DNA of 64,000 bases from Paraburkholderia mimosarum LMG 23256 = NBRC 106338 (GTDB taxonomy: Bacteria > Pseudomonadota > Gammaproteobacteria > Burkholderiales > Burkholderiaceae), in NCBI RefSeq assembly GCF_000739815.1, contig NZ_BBJJ01000018.1, forward strand, positions 87,041 through 151,040. Reading direction: 5' to 3'. Below are positions 27,277 through 36,752 of this stretch, piece after piece. Both the position numbers and the translations under genes were made by a program. The notes under the pieces were generated by a model. That model was not told the DNA's origin and did not search any database. It worked only from the letters and a program-made list of their open reading frames with translations. Position 1 is the first letter of the stretch. Each line of letters opens with the position of its first letter.

Positions 27277-27416
27277 CCCGCATGCAATCGCGCCGCAGAC
27301 CCCTTCTCGCACAATGAGCGCGCTTTCGCGCGCTTCGCTCGCCGCAGCGCGCTCCAAACGGATGCGGCGTAATAAAGCATAAGATAAGCAGTCCATATTT
27401 AAACGGAGACACGACG

Positions 27417-28589
27417 ATGAAGAAAGCAGGCCTTGGCACGTTCCTCGCAGCTAGCGCCGCGCTTGTGACCCACTCCGCGTTCGCGCAGAGCAGCGTCACG
27501 CTTTACGGCGCCGTCGACGACGCTATCACCTACGTCAACAACCAGAACGGTCACTCGAACGTCTACCTGCGCCAGGGGAACCTGTATGCGTCGAAGTTCG
27601 GCCTGCAAGGCAAGGAGGATCTCGGCGGCGGCACGTTCGCGATCTTCGACCTCCAGAACGGCTTCGATCTCAACAGCGGCGCGCTGTCGTCGAGCGGTCT
27701 GATCTTCAACCGCCAGGCCTACGTGGGCCTGCAGAACCAGAACGTGGGTACGCTCACGGCGGGCCGCCAGTACACGCCGTATTACCTCTTCGTCGGGCCC
27801 CTCACGGGCAGCGCCTGGCTCACCGGCGCGACCGGCGCGCACCCCGGCGATATCGACGGTCTCGACACGACCATACGCATCAACAACTCGGCCACGTACA
27901 CCTCGCCGATCTGGTACGGCGTACAGGCGAGCGCGATGTACGCGCTCGGCGGCATTGCGGGCAGCACAGGAAAGGGCCAGACGTGGAGCGCCGCGCTGCG
28001 CTATTCCAGCGGCCCGCTGAGCCTGGCGGCGGCCTACCTGCGCATGGATAACGCACAGCAGACGGCCGGTTTCGACGCCTCGTCCACGGGCAGTTTCGGC
28101 AAGTCGTCGCTGAACACGGGCTACGTTTCGGCGCGCGCGGTCCAGCACATCGCCGCGGCCGGCAACTATACGCTGGGCAGCCTGACCCTCGGCGCGTCGT
28201 ACTCCAACGTCCAGTACATGGCGGGCGGCAAGTCGATCTTCCACGATACGGCCATCTTCAACACCTGGGCGGCCCTTGCGGTGTATCGCTTCACGCCGGC
28301 CTTCGACGTGGGCGGCGGCTTCGCCTGGACGCTCGCTTCCCAGGCCAACGGCATCACGAGCGCAGCGCGCTATCAGCAGTATTCGCTCAAGGAGTCGTAC
28401 CACCTCTCCAAGCGCACCACGCTCTACGCGCTCCAGGCGTACCAGCACGCGGGCGGCCAGACGCTCGGCGCGAACGGCGCGGGCAACATCGTCAACGCGA
28501 GCCCGGCCGTGGGCGACTCGCAGAACGCCACGCCTTCGTCCACGCGCTCGCAGTTCGTCGGCATGGCCGGCATCGCGCTGCTGTTCTGA
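27417..28589 (+). CDS. Gram-negative general porin, Burkholderia OmpC type
   Basis: A 390-aa outer-membrane trimeric porin. A signal peptide ends SAFA|QSSVTLYG, and SSVTLYGAVDDAI is the standard first strand of Burkholderia porins. ASKFGLQGKEDLGGG and NRQAYVGLQNQNVGTLTAGRQYTP follow in the expected order. The protein ends in Phe (GIALLF), as outer-membrane beta-barrels do. GGAG at 27405-27408 fits the ATG. It lies 140 bp after quiC and may help uptake of the aromatic precursors. Confidence 0.92.
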   Translation: MKKAGLGTFLAASAALVTHSAFAQSSVTLYGAVDDAITYVNNQNGHSNVYLRQGNLYASKFGLQGKEDLGGGTFAIFDLQNGFDLNSGALSSSGLIFNRQAYVGLQNQNVGTLTAGRQYTPYYLFVGPLTGSAWLTGATGAHPGDIDGLDTTIRINNSATYTSPIWYGVQASAMYALGGIAGSTGKGQTWSAALRYSSGPLSLAAAYLRMDNAQQTAGFDASSTGSFGKSSLNTGYVSARAVQHIAAAGNYTLGSLTLGASYSNVQYMAGGKSIFHDTAIFNTWAALAVYRFTPAFDVGGGFAWTLASQANGITSAARYQQYSLKESYHLSKRTTLYALQAYQHAGGQTLGANGAGNIVNASPAVGDSQNATPSSTRSQFVGMAGIALLF

Positions 28590-28603
28590 TGAACCTTTGG
28601 GAG

Positions 28604-28625
28604 GCGGCCGCTCGCCCCCGGCCGC
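28604..28625 (+). terminator. Hairpin after the porin gene
   Basis: GCGGCCG (28604-28610) and CGGCCGC (28619-28625) form a 7-bp stem with an 8-nt loop, starting 14 bp after the porin stop. No T run follows. Confidence 0.4.
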
Positions 28626-28696
28626 ACATCCTCGACGCCGCGGCACGGCGCTGAGTACACTCGCGGATATCGTCTCAACGAACCCGCGAACTCACC

Positions 28697-30049
28697 GTGC
28701 CGCCTCCCGTTCCCGCCGTCAGCCCCCGCCTGCGCAGCCGGCTGCGCACGCTTGCCAGAACCCAGCCGAGGGCTGTCGAGCGCACCTACGACACGCTGCT
28801 TTCGCTCGAAGGCTATAGCGTGCTTTCCGCGGCGGCCCGCAAGGACATCTTCTCGTCGATCACTTTTTCGGCTGGCCTGTGGTTCCAGTGCCTGCTCGAC
28901 GGCGCGCCGCCCGGCCCCGATGTCATGGACCAGATCGCAGCGTTCGCGCGCCGCCGCGTGCATCAGAACGTGCCGTTGCGCTCGCTGCTACGCGCATTTC
29001 GTCTTGGGGCGCGCGAGCTTTGGCGCACCTGCACGGAACTGGCGGAGGCCGAACCGGCGCTCGCCCATGAGTTGCTGTTCGACATTTCGCCGTATCTGCT
29101 CGATTACTTCGATGCGATGGCCGAGCATATCGCCGAGGCGTATCTCGACGAGCAGCACCAGCAGGCGCGCTGGCGCGGCTCGCTGCTGCAGCAGCTCTAC
29201 GACCTCGTATTCCATGCCCCCGACGACGCCGCGCGCTTTCGCGAAACCGTCGAAGCACTCGGCCTCGACGCCACGCTGCCGCGCATCGCGCTCGCCGTCG
29301 ATCTGGACTTGCGCGACCACGCGCCCTCGGTGCGTGAGGATGCGCTCGACCGCTTCGCGCTGGGCGCCGCGCGTCACTTCGATTCGAAGCCCGATGCGCT
29401 CGTGCGCGTGTGGCACCGCGAACGGCTCGTGTTCTGGCTGCCGTGCGTGCGCGGCGATTCGATGACACGCAACGATCAGCGCGTGGCCGAGCAGGCGGCC
29501 GCGCTCGCGCGTGCCGAGCCGCGCGTGCGCAGCATCGGCATCGGGCTCATGAACGAAGGCGCGCACGGCTGGGCGGCCTCGGTGGAAGAAGCGCTCAAGG
29601 CCGTGGACTTCGCGCCGCGCGGCAGCGGCGCGGACGACGATAGCGAAAGCGGCAACGAAGCTGGCAACATGGTGCGCGTGCACCGGTTTTCGTCGATTGC
29701 CATCGAAGAAAGCGTGCGCAGCAGCGCCAATGTGCTGCGCTATCTCGTCTCGCTAGCCGAGCAACTGGCGACGGAGGCGGACCTGCTCGCCACGCTCGAA
29801 GCGTGGTTCGCGAGCGGGCAGCGCCGGCGCCAGACGGCCGAGGCGTTAGGCGTGCATCCGAACACGCTCGATTATCGGCTGGAGCGTATCGAAACCCTGC
29901 TCGGCGCGAAGCTCGACAATGCCCACTGGATTGCGAGGCTGGATATCGCGCTCAAGCTGCGCGGCGCGACACAGGGCTCGGAGCGCGATGCAAGGAAGAA
30001 GGAGAAGGGGCGCGTCGCGGCGAAGAAAGCGAAGCGCGCGGCACGCTGA
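28697..30049 (+). CDS. PucR/CdaR-type transcriptional regulator
   Basis: A 450-aa protein with a PucR-type C-terminal helix-turn-helix (TLEAWFASGQRRRQTAEALGVHPNTLDYRLERIETLLG over about residues 375-415). A GGDEF-like degenerate middle domain (about 180-300) and a helical N-terminal region precede it. The start is a GTG without a clear ribosome site, so the first residues are uncertain. The extreme C-terminus is Lys/Arg-rich. It may control the porin, quiC, or the acyl-CoA ligase that converges on it. Confidence 0.75.
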   Translation: MPPPVPAVSPRLRSRLRTLARTQPRAVERTYDTLLSLEGYSVLSAAARKDIFSSITFSAGLWFQCLLDGAPPGPDVMDQIAAFARRRVHQNVPLRSLLRAFRLGARELWRTCTELAEAEPALAHELLFDISPYLLDYFDAMAEHIAEAYLDEQHQQARWRGSLLQQLYDLVFHAPDDAARFRETVEALGLDATLPRIALAVDLDLRDHAPSVREDALDRFALGAARHFDSKPDALVRVWHRERLVFWLPCVRGDSMTRNDQRVAEQAAALARAEPRVRSIGIGLMNEGAHGWAASVEEALKAVDFAPRGSGADDDSESGNEAGNMVRVHRFSSIAIEESVRSSANVLRYLVSLAEQLATEADLLATLEAWFASGQRRRQTAEALGVHPNTLDYRLERIETLLGAKLDNAHWIARLDIALKLRGATQGSERDARKKEKGRVAAKKAKRAAR

Positions 30050-30073
30050 ACGATGCGGCGCGCTGCGCTCACG

Positions 30074-31696
30074 TTAGCCCGCGTCGCGTAACTCCCGGCG
30101 CAGAATCTTGCCCACGTTGGACTTCGGCAGCGCCTCGACGAAGCTCACCACGCGCGGCACCTTGTACGCCGCGAGCTGGGCGCGGCAATGCGCGATCACG
30201 TCCTGCTCGCTCAGCACCGCCTCGCGCGCGGGCACCACGAACACACGCACGGCCTCGCCGCTGCGCTCGTCGGCCACGCCCACGCACGCGCACTCGGCCA
30301 CGCCCGGCAGCGCGGTCACGACCGCCTCGATTTCGTTCGGGTACACGTTGAAGCCCGAAACGAGGATCATGTCCTTCGATCGATCGACGATGCGCAGAAA
30401 GCCGCGCTCGTCGAACATGCCCACGTCGCCGGTGCGAAAGTAACCGTCTTCCGTAAAAGCCGCGCGCGTGGCCTCGGGCTGGTTCCAGTAGCCTTGCATC
30501 ACCTGCGGTCCCTTCACGCAGATCTCGCCCGCCTCGCCGGGCGCTGCCTCCACGCCTTCGTTGATCAGCTTCACGTGCGTGGACGGCACCGGCAGCCCCG
30601 TCGTGCCCGTGAAGCGGTCGACGCTCGCGGGGTTGAACGACAGCACGGGACTCGTCTCCGAAAGTCCGTAGCCCTCGCGGATGAAGCCGCCGGTAATCTC
30701 CTGCCAGCGGGCCGAAACCGTGGGAATGATGGCCGCGCCACCACCGCCTGCGAGCCGCAGGCGCGAAAAATCGACCTCGCCGATGCGCGGATGCGCAACA
30801 AGCCCCGCATAGAGCGTATTCACGCCCATGAAGCTCGTGGGGCGCGCGGCCTTGAAGACGTCGATGAGGCCGTCGAGATCGCGCGCGTTGGCAACGAGCC
30901 AGTTCTCCGCGCCGATCGAGAAATAGACGATGAGGTTCACCGTGAGCGCGAAGATGTGATAGAGCGGCAGCGCCGTCACGACCACCTCCTCGCCCGGCGT
31001 CATGAAGCCCGGCATGAAGGTCTTGAACTGCTCGACGTTGGCGACGAGGTTGCGATGCGTGAGCAGCGCGCCCTTGGAAAGCCCGGTCGTGCCGCCCGTG
31101 TATTGCAGGAAGAGCGGATCGTCGCCGCACAATGCGGGCGCTTCGAACGGCAGCGCAGCGCCTTGCGCGAGCGCCGCCGCGAACGATCCGGACTGCGGCG
31201 CGTGCTCGCCGCCCGCGCTCGTGCAATCGGCTGCACCGACGCTCAGCACGGTCTTGACCGCCGTATTCGCCTGGATCGACGCGAACGTGGGCAGTGCGCC
31301 TTCGAACACCACGAGCGTTTGCGCGCCCGAGTCCACCAGCTGGTGCTGAAGCTCGCGCGGCGTATACAGCGGATTCACGTTCACCTGCACCGCGCCGGCC
31401 CGCACGATGCCGATGAGCGCAATGGGAAACGCCAGCACGTTCGGCAACATCACGGCGACGCGGTCGCCCTTCTTCACGCCCGCATGCTGAAGCCAGGCGG
31501 CGAAATCGCTCGAGAGGCGATCGACGTCGGCGTAGCTCAGCGTCTGTCCGCCCGCGCGCAAAGCGGGCCGCTGCGCGTGCTCGCGCATCGCGCTTTCGAA
31601 CAGATGCGCGAGCGATGGATGCAGATCGGGATCGATGGTGGCGGGGATATCGCCGTAGCTGGCGAGCCAGGGGGCATTCAACACGTTCGTCTCCAT
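30074..31696 (-). CDS. AMP-forming long-chain acyl-CoA ligase (FadD-like)
   Basis: The product is 540 aa. The adenylate-forming P-loop reads YTGGTTGLSKGA; GYGLSETSP is the A5 motif and YFRTGDVGMFDERGFLRIVDR the A7/A8 region. The C-terminal catalytic Lys is in KSNVGKILRRELR. It activates a carboxylic acid with ATP and CoA. The closest style is bacterial FadD, so medium- to long-chain fatty acids are likely. Cinnamic acids cannot be excluded beside an aromatic catabolic island. It is transcribed alone. Confidence 0.88.
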   Translation of the reverse strand: METNVLNAPWLASYGDIPATIDPDLHPSLAHLFESAMREHAQRPALRAGGQTLSYADVDRLSSDFAAWLQHAGVKKGDRVAVMLPNVLAFPIALIGIVRAGAVQVNVNPLYTPRELQHQLVDSGAQTLVVFEGALPTFASIQANTAVKTVLSVGAADCTSAGGEHAPQSGSFAAALAQGAALPFEAPALCGDDPLFLQYTGGTTGLSKGALLTHRNLVANVEQFKTFMPGFMTPGEEVVVTALPLYHIFALTVNLIVYFSIGAENWLVANARDLDGLIDVFKAARPTSFMGVNTLYAGLVAHPRIGEVDFSRLRLAGGGGAAIIPTVSARWQEITGGFIREGYGLSETSPVLSFNPASVDRFTGTTGLPVPSTHVKLINEGVEAAPGEAGEICVKGPQVMQGYWNQPEATRAAFTEDGYFRTGDVGMFDERGFLRIVDRSKDMILVSGFNVYPNEIEAVVTALPGVAECACVGVADERSGEAVRVFVVPAREAVLSEQDVIAHCRAQLAAYKVPRVVSFVEALPKSNVGKILRRELRDAG

Positions 31697-31912
31697 GAAT
31701 TAGTTTGGCCGCTATCGGGTTTGCTGGCCCGGCGCCGCGTTTCATGCCCATGCTACGGCGTTGCACGCGCCTGGAGAACTGGGAAAGCGGATAAGGTCAT
31801 TGTGAAAAGTCACAAAGTACGCGGGGCGCGAGCGTGACCGGTATGCGCATTGTCTCGCGTGGACGCTTCGTTCAAGAGGTCTACCCAGACCGTCCGGCAA
31901 ACCAGCTTGCGA

Positions 31913-32737
31913 CTAAGCCTTGACTGCGCAAGCCAGCACGCAGCACATGGGAACCCGCAGTTCCCCGGCATCGGTCAGATACGCCTGCGCATCGTGGGCG
32001 ACGGCCTGTTCGATCGATGCCAGCGCGGCCGGCGTTTGCGCGTGCAGCATCGCGGCGAACCGGACGCCGCCACGCACGAGCGCGTGAAACGGCGTATCCG
32101 GCGCATGTAGCACCAGAGTCTGGTCCATCTCCCGCACTTCCGGCTGGACGAACCCGGCTTCGAGCAATGCGTGCCTTGATTCCCCCCAATCGCTGAACCG
32201 GAAGAAAGGAGGCCCCGGTGGAACGGGCACATCGGTCGTCCCGTGCTTCTCGATGGCCTTTAACACCATGCCGATGCCGACGGCTTTCTCTGGCGCTGCG
32301 CAGACCGTAAAAGCAATGCTGCCGCCTGGCTGCAGGACCCGAAACGCCTCTGCTAGCGCGCGCTCAGGATGCTGAAAATGCTCCATCCCGAAACTGACGC
32401 CCACTGCATCAAAGCTTTCGTCGGGAAACGGCAGATCCTCCGCGTCGCCGATACGGAATTCGAGCCCCGGAAAAACGCGCCTCGCCTTTTCGACCATCGC
32501 GAACGAGAAATCCACACCGGCGACGTCCGCACCGCGACGCCTCGCTGCGGCAGCGAGGTAGCCAGGCCCGGATGCGACGTCGAGAAAACGCGTGCCGCGC
32601 CCGACACGTAGCGCCTCGAGCATCGCGTGGTTCGACTGGGCAGTCAGATCACTGAAGTACGTGTCATAGGCTTGTGCGACACGCTCCCAACCTTCGTGCT
32701 CGAATGCGCTGAAGTCGGCTGGTCCTGCTGGTCCCAT
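31913..32737 (-). CDS. Class I SAM-dependent methyltransferase
   Basis: GGAGG at 32743-32747 favours the ATG at 32737, giving 274 aa; an ATG at 32785 is in frame but poorly placed. Motif I is FLDVASGPGYLAAAARRRG, motif II ends AGVDFS, and DAEDLPFPDESFDAV plus LQPGGSIAF complete a ubiquinone/menaquinone-methyltransferase-like (Methyltransf_11) fold. Substrate unknown. The next minus-strand gene lies 216 bp downstream, so it need not share a transcript with it. Confidence 0.82.
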   Translation of the reverse strand: MGPAGPADFSAFEHEGWERVAQAYDTYFSDLTAQSNHAMLEALRVGRGTRFLDVASGPGYLAAAARRRGADVAGVDFSFAMVEKARRVFPGLEFRIGDAEDLPFPDESFDAVGVSFGMEHFQHPERALAEAFRVLQPGGSIAFTVCAAPEKAVGIGMVLKAIEKHGTTDVPVPPGPPFFRFSDWGESRHALLEAGFVQPEVREMDQTLVLHAPDTPFHALVRGGVRFAAMLHAQTPAALASIEQAVAHDAQAYLTDAGELRVPMCCVLACAVKA

Positions 32738-33100
32738 CTTTGCCTCCACTCTTTCGACACCTGGCGCATGCAGCGCAGCGTTCATGTTCCTCGCAAGGAC
32801 GATGTCCGGCTATCGGGAAACAATCCAGGCAGGTGATTTCTCTTTAGAACGGCTTTGTGGTGCAGGGCACCAAGAAGGCTTGCCCAGCACCGCCGGACGA
32901 GCGCTTCTGGACTACGCTTGTATCTGTTGCTGTCTTGCAAAAATCGAGGCAGCACCTGATTTTGGCGCTATAGTTAAAGTGGTTTCTCAAGTTCCGGTTG
33001 CAGCGCAAAAAAAGGGTCGCACGCGAAGGCGACCGGTCGTTGGCGTTTGCAAACCTCAGGCGAATGGGCGGCGCAAGTACCAGGTGTAGGGGAGCAGCAG
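32738..33100. other. Gene-free stretch with a minus-strand terminator
   Basis: No supported reading frame. A TATAGT at 32969-32974 could be a plus-strand -10 box for the small gene at 33101, but its -35 is weak. The clear feature is the minus-strand terminator annotated at 33007-33034. Confidence 0.5.
33007..33034 (-). terminator. Rho-independent terminator on the minus strand
   Basis: On the minus strand GGTCGC (33034-33029), an 8-nt loop, and GCGACC (33020-33015) are followed by C and a run of seven T (33013-33007). No minus-strand gene ends nearby; the closest is 390 bp away at 33424. A transcript ending here would be antisense to the small gene at 33101-33352. Confidence 0.65.
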
Positions 33101-33352
33101 ATGAGAACCATCAAGGCGCAGTCACTGCGGTACCAGGTTGAGAAATGGCTCGCCCCGACTACGCCGGTGCACGTGACCGCCTTCGGTCATACCGGGTGGG
33201 GCGGAACCCGCTATGCGTGCGTGGAGACCTGTCTGCCGACGGGGCTGCACGCGCTGTTCTTCTTCCTGCATGACGACGGTTACTGGAACGTGTTTCCGCC
33301 CGTGGCGGACGCGACACAGCAGCGTGTGCAACGCACTGGCACATACGGTTAA
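33101..33352 (+). CDS. Small conserved Burkholderiales protein, function unknown
   Basis: An 83-aa protein starting MRTIKAQSLRYQVEKWLAPT. GGGGAG at 33089-33094 sets the ATG. The N-terminal helix, the WGGTRYACVE segment and the FFFLHDDGYWNVFPP strand resemble a small protein common in Burkholderia genomes, recalled rather than searched. No domain name is known to me. A minus-strand transcript may run antisense to it. Confidence 0.65.
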   Translation: MRTIKAQSLRYQVEKWLAPTTPVHVTAFGHTGWGGTRYACVETCLPTGLHALFFFLHDDGYWNVFPPVADATQQRVQRTGTYG

Positions 33353-33423
33353 AGCTCGCTGCGCCGGACGGCAAGATTATGAGCCAGCACGCCATTCGTT
33401 CGTGGCATGCTTCAAAACGCCTT

Positions 33424-33867
33424 CTACTTCTCGCGCACCAACGCTTGAATGCTCTCCATGCAGGCCGTGAACCCGGGATTGTCGTCCAGCTTCATCTGCT
33501 TGAGGTCCGTCAAAACGGCCTCGAATCGCTCTTTTCGACTGTCCCTCTTGATGTCAGCAATCTTTTGCCGCATCTTCGCGAAGTCATCAAACGCTTTATC
33601 GCTTGCAGGAGCCTGCTTGATGATTGCTTCAACAACGTCCTCGATGCGGCCCAATTGCTGTCCGTAGCTGACCTGGCTCACAATCGCCCGCTCGGCCGCC
33701 GGATTGCCGGAATTTTTCTCGTTGATCACGAGGCCGTTGAACGTCCACGGGTTGATAGCTTGCTGAAGCTGCTTGGGCGCGTAGCAAAAGGAGTCAGCAA
33801 TCTCCTTCATCCAGCCGAGGAGAAACATAGGCCACGCGGCTCCGTTTTCCGGCGCCGTAGAAGTCAT
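33424..33867 (-). CDS. Hypothetical protein, 147 aa
   Basis: AGGAGG at 33872-33877 supports the ATG at 33867. The protein begins MTSTAPENGAAWPMFLLGWMKEI and is mostly helical and charged in its second half (KMRQKIADIKRDSRKERFEAVL). There is no signal peptide or membrane span. The first 40 residues faintly recall phasins or PHB-synthase partners, but I would not assign that. The base composition is less GC-rich than the neighbours, a possible sign of later acquisition. Confidence 0.6.
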   Translation of the reverse strand: MTSTAPENGAAWPMFLLGWMKEIADSFCYAPKQLQQAINPWTFNGLVINEKNSGNPAAERAIVSQVSYGQQLGRIEDVVEAIIKQAPASDKAFDDFAKMRQKIADIKRDSRKERFEAVLTDLKQMKLDDNPGFTACMESIQALVREK

Positions 33868-34228
33868 GAAACCTCCTGAAATCGTTGCAGGCCGCACACG
33901 TGCGCTTGTGGGGGCCAACGCCATCCACAGTCCTGTAGGCACCATAAGAAAGCAGAGGCGGTCTTGCTGCTTCTTGTCGGCTTCGCTATTTGAATCGTCT
34001 GAATAGCACGAAACTGTTCGGAAGCGCACATTCAACCGGCGCCGGTGGCAAGGAATTCGCGCTTGCACCTTGAGTGGGGACCAACGTTCGGGCGCGATGA
34101 CGAGACGGTCGACACACTCGCTTGCACGCTTCTTAGCGCACTACAAGTGCTTACAAATCTCACATTGTTCCGGTGCACCGCGATGCCGGCTGCGGCGTTC
34201 TTGCTCACACCCATCAACGGAGCACGAC
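33868..34228. other. Divergent intergenic region without a visible gene
   Basis: This 361-bp stretch separates the minus-strand hypothetical gene from the glycine-zipper gene. It is less GC-rich than its surroundings. It must hold two divergent promoters, but I see no box pair good enough to name. Confidence 0.4.
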
Positions 34229-34951
34229 ATGAGCACCAATCTCTCTTCCGGTTCAGAGCAGCGTAGCCGCATCCACCCTTTGGTTGCCGGCGCAGCCGTG
34301 GCGGTCATCCTCGCCAGCGCTACAGGGATTGCGGCGATGACGGGCATTCTTCCGACGTCCCGAGCCGTGACGGTCCCCCCGACGCAAGCCGTTCCGGTCG
34401 CCGAACCAGGCGCGGGCGCAGCGGCCACTACGCAAATAGCCAGCGCACCGGTCGCTTCGCCGCAACCGAACATGGAGCAGCGCGTGACCCGGGAGGAAGC
34501 CCCCGCCCAGCCACGCGTCCATCATCACCATAGCGCGCCAGTCGAGCAACCCAAGAGGTATGCGAACAACGATGCAGATCGGCCGTATGCGCAACCCGCA
34601 CCGAGACCCGCCGCCGTTGACCCGAACGCCGGCGAAGTCGTTGCCGTCAATACGGTCCAGGAGCCCGAGCCGACAACGGGTCTCGGGGCCGTGGGCGGCG
34701 CAGTCGCCGGTGGGCTGCTGGGAAATCAGGTCGGCGGAGGACGCGGTCGCGTGCTGGCAACGATCGGTGGCGCCGTCGCCGGCGGCCTTGCAGGCAATGG
34801 CATCGAGCATGCCGTACGCAAGGCGACGAGCTACCAGGTGCAGGTCAGGATGCAGGACGGCAGCTACCGGAACTTCAACTATTCGACGCAACCAGCGGTC
34901 CAGGTCGGCGAGCGCGTTCATGTCTCGGGTGACACCCTGAGCGCGTCGTAA
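34229..34951 (+). CDS. Glycine-zipper 2TM-domain envelope protein
   Basis: A 240-aa protein. An N-terminal membrane anchor (about residues 17-42, HPLVAGAAVAVILASATGIAA) is followed by a Pro/Ala-rich spacer with an RVHHHH cluster. The glycine zipper is at 155-195: VGGAVAGGLLGNQVGGGRG then IGGAVAGGLAGNGIEHAVR. The C-terminal YQVQVRMQDGSYRNFNYS matches the 17-kDa surface antigen/SlyB-like C-terminal strand. ACGGAG at 34217-34222 supports the start. Probably a cell-envelope structural or stress protein. Confidence 0.82.
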   Translation: MSTNLSSGSEQRSRIHPLVAGAAVAVILASATGIAAMTGILPTSRAVTVPPTQAVPVAEPGAGAAATTQIASAPVASPQPNMEQRVTREEAPAQPRVHHHHSAPVEQPKRYANNDADRPYAQPAPRPAAVDPNAGEVVAVNTVQEPEPTTGLGAVGGAVAGGLLGNQVGGGRGRVLATIGGAVAGGLAGNGIEHAVRKATSYQVQVRMQDGSYRNFNYSTQPAVQVGERVHVSGDTLSAS

Positions 34952-35141
34952 CCCATCACCTTCACGCGAACGTGAGCCTTGCTTCGGCGTTGTGTCGCTC
35001 AGGCGCACGACATGACCTGCACCATCTGCTCGAGCTGCCTGACGATATGAAGCGCGCGGAATAAAGAGCGGGCGGTGGATGAAGATCTGTAACGACGCTC
35101 CGCCGCCGTCCGCCCAACACTCAAAGCAAGGAGAAAACCGC

Positions 35142-35483
35142 ATGAAAATGGAACCGTTCCGCTTTGGAACGACCGACTGGGCGAGTGTCGGGCCCACTCA
35201 ACATAAGGGTGAAACGGGCACGGCCATCTGGCGCACCCGCTTTTTCGGAAGCGAGGCCAATCCGATTCGCGTGCGCATGGTCGAATACTCGCCGGGCTAC
35301 CTCGCGGATCACTGGTGCAAGAAGGGGCACATTCTGTTCTGCCTCGAAGGCGAACTCGAAACCACGCTCGACGACGGGCGCAAGTTCGTGCTCACGCCGG
35401 GCATGAGCTACCAGGTGGGCGACGACGCCGAGGCGCACCAGTCGTACACGCGCACCGGCGCCAGGCTTTTCGTAGTCGATTGA
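35142..35483 (+). CDS. DHCW-motif cupin protein
   Basis: A 113-aa single-domain cupin. ADHWCKKGHILFCLEGELE is the DHCW motif that names the family, followed by the second cupin strand (FVLTPGMSYQVGDDAEAHQSYT). AAGGAG at 35128-35133 lies 8 bp before the ATG. The function of the family is not established. It stands alone and converges on the J-protein gene. Confidence 0.85.
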   Translation: MKMEPFRFGTTDWASVGPTQHKGETGTAIWRTRFFGSEANPIRVRMVEYSPGYLADHWCKKGHILFCLEGELETTLDDGRKFVLTPGMSYQVGDDAEAHQSYTRTGARLFVVD

Positions 35484-35507
35484 AGACGGGCGGGCGCAAG
35501 CGCCGCT

Positions 35508-36641
35508 TTAGCGCAGCGCGCCGAGATCGGCGTCGAGGCGCTTGCGCAGATCGCGCACCACGCGCGCCGCGGGAACGAGCCACCAGGTGGGCGCCGCCAC
35601 CGAGAAGTCATACGCGAGCGCGGTTTGCGCGGCCCCGGACCGGCGCGCCTGGCAGCGAAACGTGACGGTGTGGCGCCGCGTGGCCGCGTGCGAGCCAGGC
35701 GAGAACCGCATCGTGGCGCGCAAGGCGAAGTGCGAGTCGTCGGGGGCGGCCTCGCACGATTCAACGCTCCACTCGACGCCATAGTGCGTTTCGTAGCGCA
35801 ACGCCGCGTTCACGCGCCGGCGTGTTTCATCGGCAGGCAAAGCCACCGGATGCTCGCTGCCCGCCCGCCCCGCGCGGTATAGCGTGCGCTGCGACCAGCC
35901 CCAACCGAACGCCAGCACCAGTCCGGCCGCCACCAGACCCCACTGCAACACATGCGCGAGCCATCGCCCGGCCTCGAAGCGCGCGAGCGGCGCGAGCAGC
36001 AAGCCCACGACCAGATGTGCGACGACGAAAACGACGATGCAGACGAAGACGCTCGCGGAGAGCGTGAGGAGCCAGCCGCGCGACGGATCGTCGAGCCTGG
36101 CGAACAGGAACTCGCGCATGCCGCCGGGATGTGAGGACATGTCAACGGCCTCTGACGGGGGTTCGGCCTGCGCCTCGTGCGCCTCGCGGGCCTCGTGCTC
36201 CTTGTCGCGCATCGCCGCGAGTTCGCCGTGCAGCGCGTCTCGCTCGGCCTTCATGCGCCGGATATCCTCGAGCGTGCGCGTGCGCTCGGCGCGCAGTCCA
36301 TCGAGTTCGGCGCGCACGCGCTCGCGTTGCGCCACCAGCGATTGCATCTGCGCGTGCAGTTGATCGGCCTGCGCGACGCTCAGCGCCGAGCGGCTCACCG
36401 GCGGTGCATGGTGCACGGACCAGTACGCCTCCAGCAGCTCGCGAGCCTCCTTCACGCGTTTGAACTGCTCGTCGGCCCAGCGCATCGAGGCGGCCGTGGG
36501 ATGCCGCCATTTGTCGGGATGCAGAATCTGCGCGAGATGGCGATAGCGGTGCTTGACGTCCGCCTCGCTCGCGCCCGGCTCCAGGTCGAGCCGGTAGTAG
36601 AGGCGGTCGTAATCCACGGGTCGGTAGTCGCGGCCGGGCAT
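35508..36641 (-). CDS. Membrane-anchored J-domain protein
   Basis: The product is 377 aa. An N-terminal J domain covers residues 10-75, with the Hsp70-activating HPD at 41-43 (ILHPDKW). A coiled coil follows (about 85-155, rich in RAELDGLRAER and MKAERDAL). Two membrane spans (about 187-212 and 225-245) lead to a C-terminal soluble domain of about 125 residues. There is no Gly/Phe linker or zinc domain, so it is a type III J-protein. It lies 111 bp after the VWA gene on the same strand. Confidence 0.82.
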   Translation of the reverse strand: MPGRDYRPVDYDRLYYRLDLEPGASEADVKHRYRHLAQILHPDKWRHPTAASMRWADEQFKRVKEARELLEAYWSVHHAPPVSRSALSVAQADQLHAQMQSLVAQRERVRAELDGLRAERTRTLEDIRRMKAERDALHGELAAMRDKEHEAREAHEAQAEPPSEAVDMSSHPGGMREFLFARLDDPSRGWLLTLSASVFVCIVVFVVAHLVVGLLLAPLARFEAGRWLAHVLQWGLVAAGLVLAFGWGWSQRTLYRAGRAGSEHPVALPADETRRRVNAALRYETHYGVEWSVESCEAAPDDSHFALRATMRFSPGSHAATRRHTVTFRCQARRSGAAQTALAYDFSVAAPTWWLVPAARVVRDLRKRLDADLGALR

Positions 36642-36752
36642 GACCTTGCTGGATTCGTTGACGGAGGGCGGCTTGCGACGCCGCCTTTCTCAAATTAGTG
36701 CAACGCGCCGGGTCCGGCAAGAAAACCGCCGTGCGCCGACGCACCCGTGCGT

